Source: Asterias rubens (Eukaryota > Echinodermata > Asteroidea > Forcipulatida > Asteriidae). Taken from it: DNA of 64,000 nucleotides. The notes beneath the pieces are model-generated. The model did not search any database. It was not told the DNA's origin and saw nothing but the letters and a program-made list of their open reading frames with translations. Each line of letters opens with the position of its first letter. Position 1 is the stretch's first letter. The stretch lies in NCBI RefSeq assembly GCF_902459465.1, contig NC_047062.1, positions 32,172,673 to 32,236,672 of the forward strand, in the 5' to 3' direction. The translations under genes and the position numbers were made by a program. This document shows, in pieces, positions 47,753 through 59,760 of this stretch.

Positions 47753-49640
47753 AGTCTTATTCATAATTATATTAATTATAATATTAATAGAGTGGAAGGG
47801 AAGACATGAGTTGCTCTTTTTATTTCCTTTTTCTTTTTTCGCCATTTAAACAATTACAGGCCTGGATTTACATTGAGGCCATGGCCTCCGTTGCCCCTGG
47901 TTTTGGCCTTGGTGCCCTTCGAAAGTTACCCACTGACTTTAAGATTTTCCAATGGAAGTGCCCTTTTCAAAGTGAAAATGGCCTTGCCCTTTGAAACATG
48001 TTCAAAAACGAAATTCCTGGCCTGCAATTTAATTGTAGGCTAGGTTTGCAGAAGCACGATGTGCAAATCTCCTGAAGACAATCAGAGCGTACTAAGCGTA
48101 ACGTTGAATTGTCAACCACCGGTTATTTTCACAGCCAATACTACTCAAAAGAGATTTACACATTGTGCCGCTGCAAACTTCACCTAATTGACATCCTATC
48201 CTACCCATTAAGCCATTTGCGTGTTAGATTTGAATATTGTCTTGTACAATGACTTGCTTAATCATAAGTTACCACTTCAATATGAATTTCTCAGACTATA
48301 GAGACAGTTGCTATGTCAAATGATTCAGGGCGAGATTTTGCGTAGTAACGTAAGAGACAGCAAACACCCATACACAATTCTGAATGAATGTGTATGGCAC
48401 AATGGTACCAGGGTCTGCTCATCTGGAAAATGCTATGCTAAGGCTTGCCCCGAACCATTTGACATAGCAACTATCTCTACAGTCTGAGGAATTCAAATTT
48501 AAGCGGTAACTTGTGACGAAGCAAGTCATTGTACCAAACATTATTCAAATCTAGCTTGCAAATGGCTTATTATCCTACCCAATAAATGATCATACTTTGA
48601 TACTTACCAATGCACATCCTTTACGTAGCAGGCTAGTTGAAGCAAATTTCTATTTATAGTGTCTAACTTGAACTATTCTTGGACATTTACAATCTATTTT
48701 TAGCTACACATCAAGCAAGCATAAAACAGTCAAACTTGTACTTTTTGTTCTTGCAAAACAAAACAAAAAGTGCTGTTTACTTATCATAAGTATTTACAGA
48801 AATGATTATTTAGTTATCATAATTAATAATTAAGTACTTTAATTTGGAGTTGAACAAAGAACAACTGACAAGAGTGGGTTTTAAAACTAGGTTAACATGT
48901 CGGCACTCTACCAACTTAGCAATCTAGCCCTATGTTGGCAGTCTCCCTATTCTGTCAATATCTTTGCTCGGGGTTGCCAGTCAGAAGCCATTCCAGCTGT
49001 AATTGTCGTCAAAGAAGTTTAGGAGAAAGGCTGGGACCTTTTACAGGTGCGTAAATAACAGCGGGACCCTGCAGAGCTCTGGCCGGGTTTTTAACAACTA
49101 AGTACAGGTTTTTTATGATGTTCCTTTGACATTTAAACACAGGGTGGACATGAGCTGAGTAAGGTTTTTACTTCTCTAATCATTTTCAACTTTCTCATTC
49201 TTTATAAAACAGACACAACAACAAACAAACAAACAAACAAACAAAAAGAGGAATTAAGAACATTTCAAAGGGGTCCATCAGACCATAGTTTTGTTGTTGC
49301 TATATTAAAAGTGTCATTATGTCATTTCTTTCCAGTCAATGCATAATATGTACAGTGCTCAACATTAAGTACCAATCAAGGTATTCTTTGTTACAGTCAT
49401 TTGTGAACCATTACTAGACACACAAAAACAGAATTAGCAGTGGTTTTTTTTCAAGAATCAAGGGAAAGGTTGTTGCATATAAAGCCCCTTCTGTTTTTAA
49501 TCTCCTTGTGTTTTTATTGAACATACACAGGAAAAGTTGCCTTATTTTAGATCACCAATACATGCAATGGGCAAGTGAGCCTGGAGAAAATTCCTTTGAA
49601 ATTCTAAGGAATTGAAATTATAATAATTGACTCAAGTTTT
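47753..49640. other. Intergenic repeats after RIOX1
   Basis: It contains a family 4 repeat (47855-48035), a foldback family 3 copy (48045-48185) and a ~410-bp foldback (48185-48595). An (AAAC)n run is at 49213-49245. No clear poly(A) signal was found just after the RIOX1 stop. There is no gene. Confidence 0.45.
48185..48595. mobile_element. ~410-bp foldback element
   Basis: CCTACCCATTAAGCCATTTG at the left mirrors AATGGCTTATTATCCTACCC at the right. TTGCTATGTCAAATG and CATTTGACATAGCAA form the inner arms, and CAGACTATAGAGACAG mirrors CTCTACAGTCTG. Arms are about 190 bp with moderate divergence. Confidence 0.7.
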
Positions 49641-50384
49641 AAGAAGAAGCCTGCTTGACCATTTCCCTGTTGTTTTGGGGGTACTTTCAAAACATATCAT
49701 TCAACATTGGTGTAACTGGTATTGTTGTGGATGTTAATTGCAAAATTTGTCCCATTTATTGTGTTTCTGGAAATTGTTTACATTCATACAAAATGTCATA
49801 TATCTATATCTACGTATTTAAATGTGTTCTGATGAAATTTAATTATTTTGTTGCTGTAATTGGCCGGGAAAACCTTCACTTTGTCTTTACACTCTGGTAT
49901 TGTATGCTGTGAGAAAATATATAAAGTTAAGTGGCAAAAATCGATAGGTATCTAAACACTTGGTCTTGTAAACTACAACATTATTTCTTGCAAGAAAATA
50001 GTGTTCACTTTCCATATTATTTGCTATCAAATAAACTGCTTTGCTTCAAAGTCAAGTTACAAAATATAATTGTTAAACTTTTCAGAATACTATTTCAGAG
50101 TTTTAATGTTTTGTAACACAGTTGTCTTGTGTAGGTCCTGGTCAGCTTTGGCGGTATCAAGAAACATGCAGTGTAGGGAGAATCTTGAACAAGTGACTGC
50201 AAACAGAAAAACAAAAAAAACAACTACTAACGAACAAACAAACGGGGGAAAGACACCACAAACAAAATGACAGAGGGATTAACACAACAACAAAAACAAT
50301 ATTGACCATATTTTTGACCGCATGGGAGAGCTTTCCTTGCATTACAATAGGAGACTTTTGAACACTAGGTGGCAGTAGACTAAA
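49641..50384. other. AT-rich intergenic DNA
   Basis: No gene or recognised repeat. The short frames are T-rich noise without domain content. Confidence 0.4.
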
Positions 50385-50510
50385 CAGGTAGACCCGCAGG
50401 TTGTGGGTTCGAATCCCACCCGAGTAACATGCCTGTAAATTTTATTCACAGAGCTCGGGAAAGTACTGAGTAGTGCTAACACACATCGGTGTTTATGGGT
50501 ATGAATCAAA
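50385..50510 (+). repeat. SINE family 1
   Basis: GGTAGACCCGCAGGTTGTGG precedes the B-box GGGTTCGAATCCCACCCG. The body AGTAACATGCCTGTAAAT ... GTGCTAACACACATCGGTG follows. The A-box part is decayed. Confidence 0.7.
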
Positions 50511-50584
50511 ATCAATATTCTGTTAACCCTAATGCAAATTTCCATCTATTTAAAGATTCCCCAACAATCTCCTATTGCACCTTT

Positions 50585-51092
50585 AGCCCCTTTCACACGA
50601 GACCAATTTAGCAAGGGTCCTTTGCTAAATCGTAGCATGGTTGTAAAGTTTTACAAAATGTAGCTCGTGTGAAAGGATGAACATTTGTTTCTACTGTTCA
50701 ATTTCTCTTGAAAATTTAGACAAATAGGGCTACATTACAACCATGCTAAGATTAAGCTAGGGACCCCTGTTTAATTGCTGCCATGTGAATGGCACTTTTG
50801 TTTGAGGTGTATTTTTTATCTTGACTGCCTGCATATTGTTTTCTTGGTTAACTACCGGTGTTACCACAAAACTCTCTAAAGTCCCTTTCACACGAGAGCC
50901 ATTCAGCAAGGGTCCCTTGCTAAATTTTAGCATGGTTTTAAATTTTACAAAATGTACCTCTCGTGAAAGGAAAATTGTATGTGTACTGTCCAAAGTCTCT
51001 GAAATCTTGTCAAACAATATTGCTACACTTTACAACCATGCTAAAATTAAGCGAGGGACCACTGTTAAAATTGTGTAGTGTGAACAGCACTT
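50585..51092. mobile_element. MITE (CCTTTCACACGAGA ends) present twice in tandem
   Basis: 50585-50815 and 50878-51092 are two direct copies of a ~220-bp element containing TTTCACACGAGACCAATTTA, TTTAGCATGG, TACAAAATGTA and CTCGTGTGAAAGG, then ACAACCATGCTAA and AGCGAGGGACC. It lies 100 bp downstream of the MCFD2-like stop codon. Confidence 0.65.
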
Positions 51093-51198
51093 GAGTTAGT
51101 TAGTTCTATGGTTAGTTTTACTTTCTTTGCACAACATGCATTTGATTTACGTACGCCCCCAGTAAGCGGTCAAAAATACTGCGAGAGTGCAATTATTA

Positions 51199-53298
51199 TT
51201 ATTTTTTACTTGGTTTTTCTTCTGCGGTGTTTCGTTGTTCTCGTCTCCTTGCCAGTACGTACTCAAGATACGTCAAATAACCGTCATTGTTGAAATCATC
51301 TTCAGATAAAACTTGGTCAATCATTGCTGCAAAACAAAACAAGTCCCCCAAAATAATAAAACTGTTAATGAATTTCCGATCTTGTGTATATACGCAAGGG
51401 TGATAGATTCATTTTAAGAAAACAATTTCATTTTATTAAAATAAATGTCGGAGAAGAAAGTGTAAAAGGTCAGGGGAAATGGACCACTTTTAAATGCACT
51501 TCTAGTGACTTAAAACTATAGTTTTCGTTTTGCATAATTTTTATAAACCAAAAATATCACGTTGTATTCTAAAATAAATTGAATCTGATTATCGTTACTG
51601 ACAACGTTTTTTAAGGTGGTTTACTCCAAAATGTAGATTATTCTTTCTGCTTGAAAAAACCGCTCCAGTTCTTTGACATTAACTCAAAAACGCTATAGGC
51701 CTAAACCACCTTTTGAAATGTTCGCATGTTAGTTTCCACGTATTATACAATAATCTTATCAATGGTTTTCTACAGGACAACAATTTGTCAATTTGCTATT
51801 ATGACATAAAGAAAAATGTTTACCTGCGTAATATATATTCCTATCTTCGGCAGCGGCTTCTGCGTTTTTACTCTTATCTGCTTCGTATCCCATGGCGTGA
51901 GAAATAGCAGCCAGTATCTCCAAACCATCTAACTTAGTGTTGTTATCAAAATCGTGCAACCTGCACACAAATCAAGAAAATATTTCGTCAAAAAATTAAT
52001 ATTTATTTCCTTTGTTGTGTGTGTTAATGAAGCTAGCACGCTTTCAAATGCATTGCCTCTTAGGGGAAGAGGCCTTCGTTTCAACTTGAGTAATTTTATT
52101 GGTTGTGCCTGTACTCTGTAGCGACCCCAAAAAGAATTGTGAAATGTATTATTCATCTTTCTGGGAACGAAACCTATAGGTATACCTAAATGCCCGCAGT
52201 GGACACTATTGGTAATTACTCAAAATAATTATCAGCAAAAAACCTCACTTCGTAATGAGTAATGGGGAGAGGTTGATAGTATAAAACACTGTGAGAAACG
52301 GCTCCCTCTGAAGTGACGTATAGTTTTCGAGAAAGAAGTAATTTTCCACGAATTTGAATTCGAGGCCTCAAGTTTAGAATTTGAGGTCTCGAAATCAAGC
52401 ATCTGAAAGCACCCAACTTCGTGTGACTAGGGTGTGTTTTTTCGTAGTTATCTCGGAACTCTGACAACCAATCGAGCTCAAATGTTCACAGGTTTGTTAT
52501 TTTATGCGTATGTTAGGATACACCAAGTGAGGAGACTGGTTTTTGACATTTACCAATGGAAGAAACGTCAGTTTTATAGATGTGTGAGGAAAATCCCAAA
52601 GGGGGGAATAACAAGCAATCGAGTAGGGACTGAAAACTCAAGCCACACGCAACGCTCCGGTCTCTGGCGGGATTTGAACCGAGTTCTAGAGAGGTTAAAA
52701 AGGCAGGGAAGAAATACGGGGTACTTTTATAAAAACTCCAGACTTACTTGAAATAATGAAATTCTAGTTCTTCGTCGTTCATATCCTTTTCTTGTTTACT
52801 GGATCCTGTCAACTCATCAAGATGTTCCTTAACGTGACTGAAAGTTATCAACAGGTCAATTAAATAATTAAAGAATTAAAGAATTAAATATTTACTTTGT
52901 TAAGTAGAGATTAAGCAAACATGGTTAATTATCATCATTTTTTTTTTAAGATTACCGTATCCTGCCACCACCTTTTCACTCATTCTTTACCAAAAGGAAT
53001 ATCTCATTTTGAGGTAATTTGATTCTAATTTATATTAAATCGAATGAAAAAGTGCTTGAAGAATACGGATTTTTTTTGTTGGTGACGATGGATTTTAAAT
53101 GACAATACCTACTCTTTATTTCTGACAACATCCGGATCGTGGAATTTCGATTTTGATTTGGCACCGTCGGGTGAAGAGGCAACGAATGTACACGAGAACA
53201 AGATGGCTGCAAAAGTTAGTAGTAAAACTTGGTACATATTACACCAGCATAGAGGGTGGTCTTTCGTAGACATCGTTGACAGTGAAGATAGCACCCTG
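51199..53298 (-). CDS. MCFD2: MCFD2-like secreted/ER EF-hand protein
   Basis: Four exons on the minus strand: 53298-53113 (start ATG at 53273, or 53237), 52837-52748, 51960-51824, 51326-51199. Phases agree; 171 aa from the first ATG, 159 from the second. The second start gives a textbook signal peptide, MYQVLLLTFAAILFSCTFVA. Then come DPDVVRNKDHVKEHLDEL, EELEFHYFKLHDFD, the first EF-hand loop DFDNNTKLDGLE, and a second, DFNNDGYLTYLE, with canonical spacing of acidic ligands. This is the layout of MCFD2, which with LMAN1 carries cargo such as coagulation factors V and VIII from ER to Golgi in vertebrates. The C-terminal KPSKK tail is lineage-specific. A CGREF1-type protein is the alternative. 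A TTCCAG acceptor just above 53298 shows that the 5' UTR is spliced. Confidence 0.82.
52192..52555 (-). mobile_element. MITE family 1 copy in MCFD2-like intron
   Basis: GCAGTGGACACTATTGGTAA ... ACACCAAGTGAGGAGACTGG, inverse orientation. A SINE family 3 fragment follows at 52600-52735 (GGGACTGAAAACTCAAG, GGCGGGATTTGAACC). Confidence 0.7.
52945..53060. mobile_element. Foldback MITE family 6 (CACCACCTTTTTCACTC), decayed
   Basis: CCACCACCTTTTCACTCATT, GGAATATCTCATTTTGAGG and TCGAATGAAAAAGTG match the cleaner palindrome at 59415-59548 and the half copy near 16340. It lies in an intron. Confidence 0.6.
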
Positions 53299-54314
53299 GA
53301 AAAAAAATGCGAACACTCGATAGACTAATATCACAACCAAAGTACTTTATATACTAATTTCCTCGAGTTTATTTGCTGATAATAAAAAGGTCGGTGGTCT
53401 AAAACGCTTGATAAATAAAGTATGATTAATAACAAGATATGTGTTTTATAGTCTGGGAACTTTAAAAGAAAAACATTTTTGTTTACTGTCTAGAGTTGTC
53501 CTCGTACGTCTAGTTAAGGTGTTGTTTAGACAGGCTAGATAGACACGTGAGTGTATGTTACTGTACTAATATTGATCAGTTTGTCTGACCCTTAAAACGT
53601 ATCAAACAACAAGGACTATATTGATGTTTTTGATAAGATAAGGGCTTCCGGGCTGACATTATTATTTCTGTCTGTGTTTTGTTTATTTATTTTATTTTAA
53701 ATGAAATACACAGACGTCTGCTTTAAGAAAGAAAAAACTCTCAGGGTAGTTCGTTTGTTTGTTTGTTCGTTTTATTGTGGGTGATAAGAGTGTCTGTTTG
53801 TTTTGTAGTCTGCGTTTGGTTGAGTGGTATTTTGATCTTGCTTATTTTGTTTTGTTTATTTATTTATTTATTTGTTATTATTTTTTCGAGGGGGATGGGG
53901 GATGTTTTCATGTTTTTGTTGGTGTGTTTTTTTAATTTATTTTTATTGAAGGTGATGGGCATCCCGTCAGCAGAATTGACACTAGGCTTCATCATAATAA
54001 CAGTATTATCCTTATACTATTATCGGATAGAAAACAAAAACATATATTAGGATTTGTAAAATGCATCTCTTAATTCATGAACCAAATAATATGCTTAACA
54101 AATGTACAAATAAAACGCACACGCGTTCACATCATTATTATATTTGTCAGACCCTAAAAGGTTTTTTATACCTCAACCATTCTAGACTTCTGCATCCCGA
54201 ATGGAGATTTAAAAAAAAAAACATAATTTGCATACACCGTTAATGACCAGAAGGCGACGTGATTGCATCGTGATGGCAAGCCGACAGCATAGGGAATAAT
54301 TAGCAGCTGCTTAC
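53299..54314. other. MCFD2-like 5' intron, T-rich
   Basis: No gene. The T-rich stretch 53690-54000 gives a hydrophobic chance frame. No repeat family is recognised. Confidence 0.4.
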
Positions 54315-54346
54315 CTCAATTTTCAGTGAACCAATAGCCCTGGTTA
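54315..54346 (-). other. Candidate 5' UTR exon of the MCFD2-like gene
   Basis: On the minus strand TTTTAG precedes and GTAAGCAG follows a 32-base block reading AACCAGGGCTATTGGTTCAC. Both splice signals are good and face the acceptor at 53299. It has no coding evidence. Confidence 0.4.
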
Positions 54347-54449
54347 CTAAAATAAAGATTCAAGCATTTTGAAATTTGTAGATTTGTTTTCTTTTTGTAA
54401 TGTGACTGAAACTCAACCGTTGGCTACGATGGTCTTTGTTTTTAATTAA

Positions 54450-55090
54450 CAATTTCTCAATAACATTAAATCATAAAATGTATAAACGGGTAAAAAACAT
54501 AAATGGAGCTCATCAATTTGACGCAAAAAGGTTGACCTTTTTCGCATCATCTTCTAAAGATAACCACTGTGGCAAAACACAATTAATATCATATTAGATG
54601 ATTCAACATTGTCAAACACTGCTACTTTCCTGGTACAGACAGAGATATTTCGAGAAAATACGGAATGTACAACAGGGGTAAAACATAATGGACTTCAGTT
54701 GGATCCTGTTATATTGACCTTTCCACATCATCTTATAATACATGGTAACCACTGACAACCGCATGGCAAAAACTCAATTAATACCATCTATAGATGATTA
54801 ACATGTTAAGAACAGTACTGCTATACTTACCCTGTGATGACGTGATAAAAAGGATATTATCGAGAAAATATAAAACGTATACAGCTAAATCATAAATGTA
54901 TTAACAGGAAAAATAGAGTTGAGTACAGCTGGATGCAGTATTGTTGACCCTTCCGCATCTTATAACGGTAACCACTGACAACCGCTATGGCAAAACCACA
55001 ATAGTATCATCTATGTTATGATGATTAATAAACACTGCTACTTACTGTCTTGTGGTGAAAAGGATATCCCGAGAAAAATTGGAATATGCA
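54450..55090 (-). repeat. Triplicated ~210-bp unit, possible alternative first exons
   Basis: Three tandem, diverged copies share GACCTTTCCGCATCATCTT-like, GGTAACCACTGACAACCGC, AAACACTGCTACTT and ATATCGAGAAAATA blocks. On the minus strand, copies 2 and 3 carry donor sequences at the same relative place (CACAGG then GTAAGTATAG at 54830; AAGACA then GTAAGTAGC at 55045). In copy 1 the site reads GAAAGT (54629) and is dead. They may be tandem first exons of the MCFD2-like gene. Confidence 0.5.
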
Positions 55091-56370
55091 GTCAAAAACT
55101 TGATGCTGTGTATTTGATAATGATGCCTTGATCTTGAAGTGAGTGGAGGAGGTTGGCATATGGCTGCCTCGACGATGCGTGCTACCGTCACGCAGTGATC
55201 TTCACAGACAAAAGGGGGCAACAGACCTGCGCGCACCACCACCGTGCATATCTAATTAACATACAGGGAGTTATAAGCTGACCACGTTGGGTTCTTACAC
55301 TTGGATTATGAAATTATAATTTTGTTCACAGTCGAATGAAGATGTAATTATATTGGTGGGAGGTAAGATGGATGGAAGATCTACATTGAAATGTAGTCTT
55401 GAAGACAACCTGTCTGTCTGTCTGTCTGTCTGTCTAGCCTATTTCACTCCACTGCAGGAGCAAAGCCTCTTCACTCCATCTCGCTCTATCCTGCGCTGTC
55501 TGATGCCAAGCAAAACCCCCAGTATGTTCTTAGTTCAATCTCCTGCTTCACATCGACAGCCTTAGGATAAGGTAGACTTTGTGACAAGTCGTTAGGCGCT
55601 GCCTGTTTGTTACTAACTCACATTCTGCCGTTCATGCAACAGTCACGGTGCGATTACACACACAGACTGGAATCGAGTGTACCGTTCTCGTGACCGTCTA
55701 CTGCGCTTAACAATAAAATTGCCGACTTGATTTAAAGACTAAGGACATGGGGGCATCGGTCTCGGGTATTCGGCACTCAGCTTTTCGATTGCCCCTTCGT
55801 CGTCAACCTGATCCCTATAGACCATGGGAACTCTGTTTACAATAAGTGTGACCTGGTACATTCTTTGGGTATTCTGGCAGGCAAGATACTACACTGGTCC
55901 TAGGGGAAAGTTAACATTTCTTTGTGTCATAATTTCCGCATAAAACCAAGAGTTATGAAAGTAAAAGCTGGACAAGTTTTGAGATGTGCCCCTTTCATCA
56001 TATCAAAAGTTGATATGAACAAGACATTGCAATCTCCATAAAATATAAGATTTTATGTTTTCTTCCATTGAGCTGTGTACCAATCGTGCCTGCAGGAGGT
56101 CCAGGTGGCTCTTTTGTAAACATGTGATGTCACGTCACATCGCTATACTGGCCTTCACTTTGGCAGCAATTTTGTAGTAGGAGATCCCCCCCCCCCCCAC
56201 CACACTTAGATTCTGTCCCTCATACGGTGAACTGTGAAGTCCAAACTTCTTCTGACAGCAGATGGCCAAATTTCTCTTTGCCATCAATGAGTACTTTTGG
56301 GGTAAGTTTATTATTTAAGATGGTATTATTGCCCATCGGGTATAACAACAGAAGAAGAAGTATTGCTGTT
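55091..56370. other. Intergenic DNA
   Basis: A (CTGT)n run sits at 55410-55434 and a C-rich run at 56185-56200. The TTCACTCCACTGCAGGAGC segment (55440-55560) looks like part of an old transposon but I cannot assign it. No gene. Confidence 0.35.
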
Positions 56371-56374
56371 TCGT

Positions 56375-57125
56375 TTCAGAGCTCAACTTTCCAAGTTCAA
56401 CTTGCCATCCCTAAAGATTGCTGGAGTTGATGTCTCTATCCAGACTAGTCCTATCAGAAATCTTGGGGTCATGTTCGACTCTGGAATGACCATGTCTGCT
56501 CAGGTATCCAGTCTGCCAACTTCCATCTGGTCAACATAGGTGGAGTGCGAAAGCTGCTGACTGTCGAGACCACAAAGTTAGCTGTGCACACACTAAAACA
56601 TCTAGACTGGACTACTGCAACAGTCTCTTGACTGGTATCAACAAGAACCTGGAAAGAAGGCTTCATAATGTTCAAAGGACTGCTGCAAGACTGATTCTAA
56701 GTGTACGCAAATACGACTCCATCAGTCTTCATCTATTCAACCTACATTGGCTTCCCATCACTCAAAGAATCTCCTTCAAAGTTATGATCCTGATGTATAA
56801 AGCGTACCATAAGCAAGCTCCTGGACATATCATGGACGTGCTCGAATTAAGATCTCAACAAAGACATCTTCTTTCAACTACCTTATGCTCCCTTTTTGCT
56901 GTGCCAAGAACTCGCTATTCTACTTTTGCAGAGAGATCATTCTCTGTATATGGCCCCAAAATGTGGAACACGCTTCCTACACAGATCAGAAATGGCAGCT
57001 CAATCACCTCATTCAAGACACTCCTTAAAGCTCACCTGTTCCAGCAGGCTTACTAACCGTTCAACTGTGCCTCAGCGCCTTAGAACAAACTCTTGATTTT
57101 GGCGCTCTACAAATGACCTTTTAAA
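56375..57125 (+). mobile_element. CR1/L2-like LINE, C-terminal RT fragment, frameshifted
   Basis: The first part, in another frame, reads IAGVDVSIQTSPIRNLGVMF then SANFHLVNIGGVRKLLT. From 56628 an open frame of 142 codons reads RLHNVQRTAARLILSVRKYD, LHWLPITQRISFKVMIL and PKMWNTLPTQIRNGSS. These are the conserved last blocks of CR1/L2/Rex-type reverse transcriptases. The 3' end is CGCTCTACAAATGACC plus a short A/T run. At least two frameshifts make it a dead, 5'-truncated copy. Confidence 0.85.
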
Positions 57126-59410
57126 AAAAAATTTTTTTAAACACCCAGACTACAGTAAAACACATTTTAAGCCATCAAGATTAAGAGTTTGATTTTATCC
57201 TGGCAAGAATGACATTAGTTAGCCCTTGGCTAAGAGTGTATGGAAAGTCCTGTTTTGAGAAATGTTGCCAGGAAAGGAATTATAAATCTGCCATCCACTA
57301 TGCTATTCGGCTTGGTAGGTAGAGACATTTCGGAAGTTGACTTGTGGGCAGGGTACTTTGTTTATCTTCTCGAACTCAATGCATCATGCAGTTTAATTAT
57401 AGCTTAACTCGTCGATTCGAATTGAATTCCAATATCAGTTGGTGCTAAAGTCCGCTACATAAGTTTTGTACTACTTTTTGTGGCACTAACTAGGCTGGTT
57501 TATCTGCAACAGCGCCCTCTTGTGGTTCGTGTATTACCCAGTATTACTTTTTTCTTAACCCCCCACCCCATTTCTACACCACAACACCGGGCCCTTCATT
57601 TGGGAGTTACTGCTTGCAGTTATAGCTAGATAGCCATGAGACCTTACTGACACTTGGCTCCAAAGCCTGTGTTGAATTTCAAAATTAGAAGCCCCATCCC
57701 CCTATATAAATTAATGTGGGTAGCCTTAATTGAGTGACTCGATTTTTTAAATTTTAGACTGTCAGTGTACCATGAGTGATTTTTTTAAAATTGTGACACC
57801 ACTCTTTGCTCAGCATTACCCCCTCCCCCTATTTCTGTTAATCTCAGAAACAATATTTCAGTGGGTTGGGAATTACTTGTACAAGAGGAAAAAGTGGAAA
57901 AGGGTGTGATACAGGAAGGGAACATTGTTTGTCTGTTTGTATGTTGTTGTTGTTGTTCTTATTGTTTAGTATTGACATTATTTTTTTGTTTACTCTAATA
58001 TTGGGGGGGGGGGTGCCCAATTATAGTCTGCTCCGACAAATCGGTCGTTCAGGTCATGTGGAATGTTATCTCTTAGCTATGGGTGAGTATGTGTCTATCT
58101 TCGTCGTCTACGGCTTTGGCTATGTCATAGTTTAAAAATTAGAATTAAAAACCTCACCCGCAAAAATAAGTATGGATGGCAATGAACTTTATGCCCAATA
58201 TTGGGCCCCGTTTTTTCTCTTCTCTTTTTTTTCGGGGGGGGGGGGGGTGGTTGTTTTCTCCGCGTAGTTAATTGTTTATACGAAGTGTCATGATGTCATC
58301 ATAAAAGTTCGCACAGTACCACACTCTGACGAGGAAGAAGGAAATTAAAAAATGTCCAAATACTACAAAAGGGAGTTGTCCATCCCTTCATTTACAACAC
58401 GTACACTAAAAAGCGCACCAGCTTAAACCTGCCCTTTCCGATCCAATAATAATTTCAGGTCCTTAAAATAGAACATGACGTAATGCCCACTATCCATATC
58501 ACGTGATTAATTTGAGCCAATCGCGACGTCTGAGAGAATAACAACAGCCAATAGAAAACGGTTTTAGGCAGTTGTACATCGAAACGATCGTTTCATGTCG
58601 TTTTTTATGTGTAGATTTGTGTTCGACGGTCCCGACCTACAAGCTTGGTAATTATTACACATTTTTGTCATAAGTGTCATTCAATTGTTGGGGGGAAAAC
58701 ACGTGCATGATGATGACTACCTAGTCATACAAGGAGTTGGATTTGTTTAGCTTTATTACCTGTATTAGTTATATTTTCGGTTGCACGAATAAGCCATTTT
58801 TACAGATGTAGCGTAAGAACTGGGGAAAATCATAGCGTTAGACCATGGGTGCCAATCAATGCGTTTTTGTGCATGCAGTGCATGGCATTTTATCCAGCAA
58901 AAATGCATTTTCTGGTCAAGCCGAGCTATTTAGGGACCAGCCGAGGTGTTAAAATCGTACTGTCTTCCTGGGGCTACATAACATTTTAACAATGTCTGGT
59001 CATTTGTTAGATTATTAACTCCCTCCTTGTCCAAACTACTCGATTCAAAACGCCCCTCTAAAAATAAAATCTAGCCTCTCTATGCAAAAATGCACTCGAA
59101 TTCCCATCGATTCAAAAACTCAACTAACACCGTTTTATGTTACCAGTCATTGAGTCAAACTCCTCAGCTCAATCAAGAAGTAAGGTGAAACTTCTCTTTC
59201 ATTAAAAAAACCCCATTGCTTTATTGTTTATCCTTTTCTTATTTCAAAAATAAAATTTATAAAATAGTATTTTTCAAAGGAAAAACTGAAATGATTGAAA
59301 GGGCATAAATGAAGAGTGGTTTTAAAAATGTTGTATTACTATAACTATTGTTGCCCCCCTCCCCCTTCACCTCTCGGTCTGTGTGGTCTCTGGTTAGTTG
59401 CGATAAAGGA
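57126..59410. other. Intergenic DNA with G- and C-homopolymers
   Basis: No gene. Runs of G (58004-58013, 58235-58247) and CCCCC-rich stretches are candidate assembly-error sites. TGACGTAA and CACGTGAT boxes near 58480-58505 and the CCAATA-type motif at 58550 could belong to a promoter, but no exon follows. Confidence 0.35.
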
Positions 59411-59414
59411 TAAC

Positions 59415-59548
59415 TTTCTGTATGGCGCCACCACTTTTTCACTCGTATATTTACAAAAAGGGATATCTCATTGAGGTAAATTAGATAGGGCCTACTGTAT
59501 TATTTCATGTCGAATGAAAAAGTGGTGGCGCCATACGGAAACTTTTCC
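59415..59548. mobile_element. Foldback MITE family 6, intact
   Basis: The left arm TATGGCGCCACCACTTTTTC mirrors GAAAAAGTGGTGGCGCCATA. GGGATATCTCATTGAGG lies between. Confidence 0.75.
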
Positions 59549-59559
59549 GTGATCACTAA

Positions 59560-59760
59560 CCCTCCTCCCAAGGGCTGTAGGCCGGAGGTGTATGGCCCTC
59601 AGCTCAGGAGGAGGGTTACGTTCTTCTTGCAACTAGACCCTGGTTTGAATCGAATCCCACCTCAGAGTCAGACAGGAGTCTTGCATGTGGACTGGGTTTT
59701 CAGTTCCTACCCGATTGCATGGATTTCCCCCATTGGGGGTTTTACCTTCCTAATGTAATA
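59560..59760 (+). repeat. SINE family 3-like copy
   Basis: CCTGGTTTGAATCGAATCCC resembles a B-box. GGGTTTTCAGTTCCTACCC and CCCATTGGGGGTTTTACC are the family 3 body. Confidence 0.55.

Noticed and set aside
53763-54050. Hydrophobic 95-codon frame suggesting a membrane protein
   Set aside because: It comes from a T-rich stretch with simple TTTATT repeats; Phe/Leu/Ile content is a composition effect.
57866-58135. 89-codon forward frame
   Set aside because: It crosses a G-homopolymer and simple repeats and has no recognisable domain or splice support.
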